A DNA stretch of 64,000 nt from Dreissena polymorpha (taxonomy: Eukaryota > Mollusca > Bivalvia > Myida > Dreissenidae): positions 73,069,536-73,133,535 of the forward strand of contig NC_068366.1 in assembly GCF_020536995.1 (NCBI RefSeq), given 5' to 3'. The stretch's first letter is position 1. Each line of letters opens with the position of its first letter. The position numbers and the translations under genes are program-made. Shown piece by piece: positions 56,196 to 64,000 of the stretch. The notes below the pieces were generated by a model. The model did not search any database. It saw only the letters and a program-made list of their open reading frames with translations, and was not told where the DNA came from.

Positions 56196-56295
56196 ACCGG
56201 AAATGGATGCCACTGGCGGCAAGCGAAAGGAGAAACCTGTAAGCGACCCGGCCGGAGAGGATGGGGATTTTGTGCAGCTCAGGATCGTCAGAGAG
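56196..56295 (+). CDS. TRPV-like B exon 1 with start codon
   Basis: The acceptor CAATATTTCAG is followed seven bases later by ATG: MDATGGKRKEKPVSDPAGED, then GDFVQLRIVRE and donor GAG|GTATTC. Phase 0. Confidence 0.88.
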
Positions 56296-59200
56296 GTATT
56301 CTCGTGCGCACGATAATTTAGTGTGCTGAACTTGTATCCCGTAAAACTAACAGCGGGGCGGTTTTATCACCATCCACACAGATAGGCAACAACATCAACC
56401 ATATCATAGTTCCTGTATCGCATTTATGACCGTATTTCCTAAATCGATGTGATGAACCTGTTATTTGTTTCCTATTTTTAACCACTGTGCCACTTAAGTA
56501 AAATAATAATCACACATTCAAAGTAAGCGCGTTGTAGCTTTCTGCACAAAAGACAATTAAACAAACTAGAACCAACCCTCTAGGTGATAAATATATTTAA
56601 ATGCACATTCCGAAAAGCTTTAAGTCGTGGTATAGTATTTGGGTACTGAGAATTTTTCTGTAAAAGGTGGTTTTATAACTTTTGTTCAAAGGATGAGTCC
56701 TTGTAACTTTAACTATCTAGATGACGCCTACCGAACACCTTAGTTCTACAAAAAGGGATGAGTCTTTGTAACTTTAACTATCTAGATGACACCTACCGAA
56801 CACCTTAGTTCTACAAAAAGGGATGAGTCTTTGTAACTTTAACTATCTAGATGACGCCTACCGAACACCTTAGTTCTACAAAAAGGTCATAATAAATATT
56901 TTTTACACCCCTAACATAGTCCATCCATAAAGGTATTATCATATTATAAATGGTTTGCGAAATTTAAAATAATAATTCTGCATTTAGTGGGAATATCCGG
57001 TTTCTTTGTATTACGAAAAACCTGTTTGGAAATATGCCATCAACATCTATAAACATTTAACACGTATTCTTATATTATTAAATGAAAAGAAACATAAAAA
57101 AAATCATATTATACTACCAAAATGTTCAGCATTTAAATGAGTTTACAACAATAAAAGTCAATACATTCCTTGAAAAAGAACGTTCTCATAAAGGATATTT
57201 TGGATACTGTCCAAAGACATAGCTATGACTTAGACCTTGACTGGCTTGAGACCTGATCAGGGACACTTTCCGTTTTAATGGATTTTTAAAAATATTACAT
57301 CACTTTCTTATATAATCTTATTTCTAAAGAGGAGGAAGCAGCAAATCAGTTCGAATGGCCCCGCTGTCGACAAACGCAGCATACCGGAAGGTGCGGTGAT
57401 CGAGGAGAAGCAGGTGACGTTCCGCGAGGAGCCCAAAATCCGCCCAACCACCGCCGCAAGAGAGCGCGCGGATGATGACCTCCGGGAGCTGATATTTGCC
57501 GCCGTTGATACAAACGACCATAGAAAGGTAAGAACTTGCATGGCCCCTCGACCACGAACGTTTTAATCTCGGTCTGTTACATTTTACTATTCATACAGCA
57601 CGTAACGTTTGATTTTTTAAATTTGGTTGTTCAGTTTCGAAAGTTAAAGACGAAGTTGGACACGAGTGTTCGTACTCGTTTAGTAACGAGTATTCGCGTC
57701 TGTTTCCTGCGGATATCAGCATGCATATGTCCAAGTTACCGGTAGTCTAAGGACGCCTAAACATCTTATTATTCTGGTTCTACTCGGGATTTCTCGACCA
57801 TATATTTTAAACAACTGCGACATTCAACTATGGACACCCATATAAAACTGCTTTAACCAATCGAAAAACTTGAACAGTGTGTTTTTCTATCCTACAAGTA
57901 CCATTAAGACCAACACGCTTTTTTCATATAAAAACGAGCCGCGTTAAGTAAAAAGGGGGTTAAATGGATGTGCGTAAAGTGTCGTCCCAGATTAGCCTGT
58001 GCAGTCCACACAGGCTAATCAGGGACAACACTTTCCAACTCTACTGGATTTTTGCTTACTTACTTTAAACCGAAAATATCATAAAAGCGGAAAGTGTCGT
58101 CCCTGATTAGCCTGTGTGGACTGCACAGGCTAATCGTGGACGACACTTGACGCACATGCATTAAACCCCCTTTTCATTGAACACGGCTCAAATGTATGTT
58201 CAGATATGATGGCTCAATCAGTAGTGCTATCTTAGTTTTGCAAAGCTTAATTTTATTTAAAACACATTAACGTTTTTACATGTATTTTCTTTCTTTGTAG
58301 TTGATGTCAGTTATTTCAAGCATTGGCAAAAACAATTTGCTCCAAGATATACGGAATAAGGAAACAGACGAGAATGTGCTCCATTACGCTCTTTCACATG
58401 ATAAGATTGAGACAGCGATTAATCTGATTGACCAATGTTCACTCGAAATGCTGACGTCACATCACGTGGTACACAAATCCGGCGTCTCTGGAAGAAACAA
58501 TTGTTTGCATATCATTACGGAGAAAAATGATATTGAGATGGCAAAACTTTTACTTTCAAAACTACCTTCTACAGAAAAGAAGCTGGATGTGATAAAATTA
58601 GAGACAGCTATTGACATTGAAGGTCAACGACCAAGGTTATTTTCTTGCTTGCATTTAGCCGCATATTACGGTCACACACAACTGGTGCGATTGTACCTAG
58701 ACACCGGAATCGACGTTAATCATTTGAACGGCAAAGACGACACCGCTTTATTATGGGCTGCTAGGTGGGGACACAACGAAACCGTTAGTTTGCTGTTAGA
58801 CAGGGGCGCGGATACCGAGGTTTTAAACGACAAAGGATCTACGGCGCTTTATTGGGCAATAAGGTACGAGTTTCCTAAGACTGTAGGTGTCTTGCTGCAA
58901 AAGGGAAAGGCGAATCCGAACACGAAACGAAAACTCGGTCTTGTTGCGCCAATCGTAATCGCAGCGGCTTATGGTAACGTGGAAATAATGTCTCTGTTGT
59001 TGCAACATCCGGATATCGACATACACGTCCGCATCCGTGGTGGTGAGATGGCGGTGCACCATGCCGCTAAAGAGGGCTGCACGGATGTGCTGGATATGCT
59101 TATTAAGCGTGGTGCAAAGTTTGACGAACAGGACGAAATCGGGGACACTCCTTTACTGCTCGCCGCAAAGAACGGGAATTATGACATTGTACATAATTTA

Positions 59201-62200
59201 ATACGGCGGGGCGCAAACGTAAATCACCGGAATCATGAAGGCCACGACGCCTGGTACTTCGCCATTGAGGACGAGGAAGACAACTCGTTGCTAAGCAGCC
59301 TGGTGTCGGCGACCAGAGGCCAGGACATGCTGTGGAGACATCCACTCTGCATCGCGGCGAGCAACGGTAGAATCGACAAGATCAAGTGTTTGTTGAACAT
59401 GCATATCGAACCGATAAGCGCTGACGCCGACGGCAATACGTTTCTGCACCACGCCGCGATGTCAGACAAACACGAAGTTATCGATAAATTTAATTCGACC
59501 ATATCAATCAATATACAGAACAACCGCGGGAATACGCCTCTTCACATCGCCTGCTATAGGGGATACTCAAATACCGTAAAAGTTCTCCTGAAATGCAAAG
59601 CAAAGGCAGACATTAAAAACAGCAAAGGAGAAACTGCTTTACATGTCGCTGGATATTCCAAACATATAACCGCCGAGACTGCGAGAGAACTTGTGGACTA
59701 CATTATTAAGACGCATGCTTGGGAGAGCTTAAACGATAAGGACAACGAAGGCAACAACCCTTTACATATCGCGGGCAAACACGCCACACCGGAAGTTCTC
59801 TGGGAGTTCCGTTTTGTCCGCTTCAAGGATCGTGACAAGGACGGCCTGATCCCCTTGCATGAGGCAGTGCGACCCGGTCAACCCGAGGCACTTGATATGA
59901 TGCTGGATATCTTTGAAAGCATGAAACGCGATGCGAGGATAAACGAGCAATCTTACGCAACCAGCGAGACGGTTCTACATTTGGCCGCATCCGAGGGACA
60001 CAGCCGTTGTGTTCAAAGGCTGATTGGACTTGGAGCGGATCTGTCTTGTAAAGATGTAAACGGTAATACGGTGCTTCATCGCCTGACGCTTGCATGCGTG
60101 GAGGACAGTAAAAATATCAGCCGCCACCTCGAAGTTCTCGAAACCGTTTTTGACAATGTTGTTAAGTGGTGGTGCATAAAAAAGAATATACCGTTCCCAG
60201 AGGAAGAAAACCGCGAGGTCTATATGTCTTATCGGCGCGACGCTACGCAATTCCTGGTCAACAACGTTGTAAACGGCGAAGGGCTGTCAGTCTTAGACAT
60301 GGCATTTAAATACGGAGTACCGGACATTCTTTCGCGACTGCTGATGATGCCCGATGTAACAAAGTACGATGTTACCAAAGACATTCCTACAGGAGTACAT
60401 ACCTACAGCTTTGATATCACCGGGATCACTCCGAGAACGAACGATGCTATTCGGGGTTGCTGCAGTAGAGCGTCCGTCTCGCCTCTCTTAGAAAAGGACA
60501 TGAATGCAGACGCCGGTGCAGGGGGATCAAGACTCTCAGGATTAGAATGGCTCATTACTCACACGGTCAAAACACGGGCCGCGGAGATTCTCGATTTGCC
60601 TCCGATACAAATGATTGAACGGTACTACACGTCAATGGTTGCCTGGACGTTTGCTTTATTGATGGTCGTTCACATCGTCTACATGAGCGTATTCACGTAC
60701 GTTGGAATCGACTTGCTTGAGAAACTACGGAATGAATCCAGCATTTCTTACTCGAATCCTGAAACAGTGCTCTTGTACGCGTTCGTCCCTCTAGAACCCG
60801 CGGTCATCATCCTGTACATGCTCTGGAGCACCGGACGGTACCTGTGGACCGGAGACATAAAAAGGAAGGCGCGACTCAGCCGGAAGAGCGGATTCGCTCT
60901 GGGCGTGTCCATTTTTGGCTCTTATATTTTTCTTGTTGTGTGCACTGTTTTTGCTGTACTCGTTCTAGCGTGGATTGCGCTGTTTTCTGTGCGTTACACG
61001 TACAACGATTATTTCTTCTCCTCCGCCGTTTGCATCGGCTGGCTTTTAACTATATCGTTCACACGGGGAATACGTGCAATCCATTATTTCTACCGAATGC
61101 TATTGAGCATGATGCTCCGAGACGTTGTTCGCTTCGGGATTGTCTACCTGTTCGTGATCTTGGCGTTTGGCTTCGCGTTCCACGCTCTGTTCCAAGTGTC
61201 TCAGGATATCGTCAATGACTACCTTACAGTCGGCGACACACTTTTCCTCACTTTCAACATGATGATTGGCATGGGTCAGTTGTTCGAAGGAGAATATGAG
61301 AAGAACCTGGTCGCCGTGGGGAGGACGCCCGCGTACTCCAAAATCCTGTACCTCATCTACATCATCCTTTCCACCATTATCCTACTGAATTTGCTGATCG
61401 CGATGATGAACGACTCTTACACGACGATTCTGAGGGAGAATCAAGTCACGTGGCGTATTGAGGTGGTCAGCCTCGGAGTCGAGATGGAGTCATCATTTCC
61501 GATGGCGGGAAAGTTCTCGAACGTTCAAATTAAACATGGCGGCGTTGGTAAGAATCACACTACTTTAAATATGTAATTATGTGATCTTGCTACGAAATTT
61601 CGTAGCGAGTAAAGTCGAGATATAGAGCGAACATAAATAGAAAATAAACGCTAATCACTTACTTGCTGATATTGCTGGAAAGTGAGTGGCATTGAGAAAT
61701 TAAACAAAGGCATAAAGGGTATACAACGGCGAAAAATACCTCTTTAACTGTCACGCTCCGTAATGTCAGGCTGTTTGATATATACTATATATTAGGCTTG
61801 TTCTGAGATTTTTCGTCAATCCGGGATTCATGGACGAAATTAAGTAAATCACTTTTTCTGAAGCCTCCGTGTATTTTGAACACTGAACAATTAAGATGTT
61901 TGCAATATTATTCAATTTAAGGTGAAAATGGCTATTTAAGAAATGCCTATTAAAACACAAAACTATTTCTTGATTTATGTTCATGTAAATACAGCAACTA
62001 AATTTTATTTTTAATAAATCTACAAAAGCGGAGATATATCAATAACACATGGATTAAAAAATATTATATATTTAATACTACTCAAGAATTAGCAAACATT
62101 ATCAACATAATATTTATCTATATTGGTTACTATGAATATACCATAATAAATTCAAATTATTGACATTCTGTGTATACAAAGACATTTTTGAAGTGTTGTT

Positions 62201-63399
62201 GTTTTTTTATAACTGATAAAAGAAAACAATAACATTATTCCATACCTAATGTATAATATACATCAATGAAGTTTGATGTAGAAATCTTTAACAGTTTCTG
62301 ATGTATAGCAAAATAAGTTTGTGACTAACGGATATAAAACCAAAAAACAAATATAAATAACTCTTCTTTAAGAAGGGGGAAGTGTTCTTTGCAATGCACA
62401 TCTCCTCGCTGATATCTATACACCCACGAAGAGTTGCAATGCACATCTCCTCGCTGATATCTATACACCCACGAAGAGTTGCAATGCACATCTCCTCGCT
62501 GATATCTATTCACCCACGAAGAGTTGCAATGCACATCTCCTCGTTGATATCTATACACCCACGAAGAGTCATGATGTAATCTTATATAGTTACTGAGATA
62601 AAGCCCTGAAATGTGTCTAACATAAGGACGTAACGACAGACGGACAACGCCAAAACTTTATTCATGCGCATTGAATAGCGTAATGATGGCAACGTTCAGC
62701 ACATTTTAAAACAACTTTCCTGATTTTTGTAGGGTGTCTTTCTTGCTTTTTGACTCCGTTCTTGAAAACATATCGTGTAATAATGATCGCATATGAAAGG
62801 AATCTTCTTTAGACGGTATTTGAACGCTAATTATTATATTTGAAATCTGTCCCTAATTGCGTAATAGCATTTGTAAGTTTTTGTTCATTGCATTCTCTGA
62901 TCCTCCGTAAATAAAATTCACAATCGGTGTATGTAAATGCCACATTAAGTTAAACAAATACAATATTGCAAAGTAAACTGATACCCATAGCCTTTTCGTT
63001 ACTTCAATTGATGTGGTACTTATTTGCACTCAATAACAATCTTTAAAATATCAAAACCATCATACACAATCAGCTTAAAAAAAATAATAATAAAGGAATC
63101 TCTTTATTTGAGTTTTTTGTAATGTAATTTCCGCTGTGTTCATTGCTTGTGTATGTTTTTTTGTTCTCTTTGCAGACAGTATTGTTAACGGCGTGTCACC
63201 GGAACGCTGGTACGTATCGATAGCTGACGCAGATTTCAGAGAACAGATGCGCGAGATGGACCGGAAGTACTACACGAACCAGGAAGAGGTCACCAAGCGT
63301 CTGAATGACCTTGATTCCAAGATGGTTGAAATGGAGCGACTGACTAGCAATAAGCTGCAACAGATCACGGATCTGCTGGAACAAATCAAGAGGAAGTGA
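56196..63399 (+). CDS. TRPV-related ankyrin-rich cation channel, copy B
   Basis: Paralog of copy A in opposite orientation, with the same exon plan: 56196-56295 (ATG 56203), 57330-57527, 58301-61557 with donor near 61547, and 63176-63399. Phases are 0, 0 and 1, giving about 1253 residues. The head contains GEDGDFVQLRIVRE. Ankyrin repeats run from about 120 to 710 (DTALLWAARWGHNETVSLLL), then a linker with SFDITGITPRTND. S1 starts at about 876. S4-S5 carries GWLLTISFTRGIR and RDVVRF, as in TRPV. The filter is IGMGQ (Gln 1090) where copy A has Glu. S6 is about 1111-1136, followed by WRIEVVSLGVEMESS and a C-terminal coiled coil. The channel half uses more G/C-ending codons than copy A. Family certain; subfamily (TRPV or TRPVL) inferred. 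Confidence 0.9.
56691..56886 (+). repeat. 65-bp tandem repeat, three copies, in gene B intron 1
   Basis: GGATGAGTCTTTGTAACTTT starts at 56691, 56756 and 56821. Copies are nearly identical. Confidence 0.92.
57330..57527 (+). CDS. TRPV-like B exon 2
   Basis: Sixty-six codons from TTTCTAAAG to AAG|GTAAGA: RRKQQISSNGPAVDKRSIPE, an acidic-basic stretch, then LRELIFAAVDTNDHRK. It is 19 codons longer than exon 2 of copy A, all in the low-complexity middle. Confidence 0.88.
57955..58190. mobile_element. Foldback MITE (AGATTAGCCTG family), best-preserved copy
   Basis: GCGTAAAGTGTCGTCCCAGA, then TTAGCCTGTGCAGTCCACAC at the left, and CACAGGCTAATCGTGGACGA, then CACTTGACGCACATGCATTA at the right. Each arm itself contains an inner inverted repeat. 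Lies in gene B intron 2. Confidence 0.88.
58301..61547 (+). CDS. TRPV-like B exon 3: ankyrin repeats and channel core
   Basis: Single uninterrupted exon of 3247 bp. The acceptor is TTCTTTGTAG|TTGATG (phase 0) and the donor is GGCGTTG|GTAAGAA (phase 1). The open frame continues past the donor for ten codons, which would be an intron-retention end. The true start codon is in exon 1, so the ATG at 58304 is not needed. Confidence 0.95.
61548..63175. other. Intron 3 of gene B
   Basis: AT-rich, with the 45-bp tandem repeat at 62391-62570. In copy A the matching intron is only 189 bp. No exon seen. Confidence 0.6.
62391..62570 (+). repeat. 45-bp tandem repeat, four copies
   Basis: GCAATGCACATCTCCTCGCT, then GATATCTATACACCCACGAA and GAGTT, starts at 62391, 62436, 62481 and 62526. 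The period is a multiple of three, so frames stay open on both strands; these are not genes. Confidence 0.93.
63176..63399 (+). CDS. TRPV-like B exon 4: C-terminal coiled coil
   Basis: After CTCTTTGCAG it codes SIVNGVSPERWYVSIADADF, then a heptad helix (EEVTKRLNDLDSKMVEMERL) ending LLEQIKRK. ERWYVSIAD corresponds to ERWLLTISN of copy A. Confidence 0.9.
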
Positions 63400-63400
63400 T

Positions 63401-63544
63401 AATAAAATAACGGAAGTGAATTCGTTTACAAATGTTGATACATCAACGTTTTAACACATGACGTATGGTAGAAAAAGTCGCTCACGGCCGATGACAAGAG
63501 CGGAAAGCTGGAAGAATTAATATGCTGTGAATATTTCAATAAAC
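63401..63544 (+). terminator. 3'-UTR with two polyadenylation signals for gene B
   Basis: AATAAA at 63401-63406 (too close to the stop to be the likely one) and at 63539-63544. Confidence 0.5.
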
Positions 63545-64000
63545 CAATACGGATTAGTGGTTTTTGCATACGGTGAATGTACATAATACAACGAGATAAG
63601 AAAGAACAATTCAAACTACTTTTTTTTCATAATTATTCTGTTCTGTCTTGTCAAAATATCCACATTAAAAAACCCATGCACATTTACTTCACGACATTTC
63701 ATATGTATTGTATTTTAAGACATATGCAATACACTGCTCAATCTGTCGTGTATATTAAGCTCATGTATTCTCACAAAACCCGCAGAATTCAGCTCTTGTA
63801 AGGTTTAATCTTTAGAGAATGTTGTATACTTATATCTTTTTGGAAAAGGGGTACACAAAGTACGTGAACGAGCAATTGGATTTTCTGCTCTTTCCTCATT
63901 CTCAGATACTCATAGTATGTACACAGTATACTAGAAAGAATTTTTGGAATATCTGTTTATATATGCATATCACTGTATTTATTTATGCATTATTTTAAAG
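63545..64000. other. Downstream flank, nothing recognised
   Basis: AT-rich with short frames lacking any support. Confidence 0.45.

Noticed and set aside
58301-58306. Start of channel B at the beginning of the large exon
   Set aside because: A strong acceptor sits directly before it, and both upstream exons chain in phase and are conserved in the paralog.
62391-62570. CRISPR-like regular array
   Set aside because: Repeats are directly adjacent with no unique spacers, in an animal intron; a minisatellite.
1-64000. Endogenous virus, LTR element or Polinton
   Set aside because: No paired long terminal repeats, capsid-, protease- or polymerase-like blocks were recognised. The only reverse-transcriptase traces are the two LINE fragments.

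Overview
The window looks like nuclear DNA of a bivalve mollusc. The evidence is introns with GT..AG borders inside well conserved animal gene families, an AT-rich background, and dense short inverted-repeat elements of types common in bivalve genomes, such as the block with GTGACCTTGACCTTTGACC and the foldback family with GATTAGCCTGTGCAGT. A heterodont of the Dreissena kind is my best guess. That is recognition from memory, not a search result.

Layout. 1-0.83 kb holds one coding exon of an unidentified gene that runs leftward off the window. 1-21 kb is otherwise a repeat-rich, gene-poor stretch. It contains tandem arrays, word-dense palindromic regions, two mobile elements with clear target-site duplications, a long-TIR element with a tRNA-derived SINE inside its right arm, a LINE fragment sitting inside a minisatellite, and a perfect 72-bp palindrome. 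21.2-31.1 kb holds a complete tetraspanin gene on the + strand. I could chain nine or more exons in phase, and its cytoplasmic tail appears to be chosen among several alternative 3' exons. 31-35.7 kb is AT-rich with a LINE fragment.

35.7-48.3 kb (- strand) and 56.2-63.4 kb (+ strand) hold two paralogous ion-channel genes arranged head to head. Each has the same plan: a short N-terminal exon, a second short exon, one exon of about 3.2 kb, and a last exon coding for a coiled coil. The proteins (about 1239 and 1253 residues) have about 16-17 ankyrin repeats, six membrane segments and a TRPV-like pore (IGMGE in one copy, IGMGQ in the other). They read as TRPV-related channels with an unusually long ankyrin domain. 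The 7.9 kb between them, and the introns of the first copy, carry foldback elements, piggyBac-like MITEs and a 333-bp tandem repeat with paired CRE-like sites.

The tetraspanin and the channels are both membrane proteins, but nothing in the sequence links them functionally. I saw no CRISPR array, rRNA, true tRNA gene, LTR element or Polinton. All gene models are hand-read from splice signals, reading frame and paralog comparison, without transcripts.
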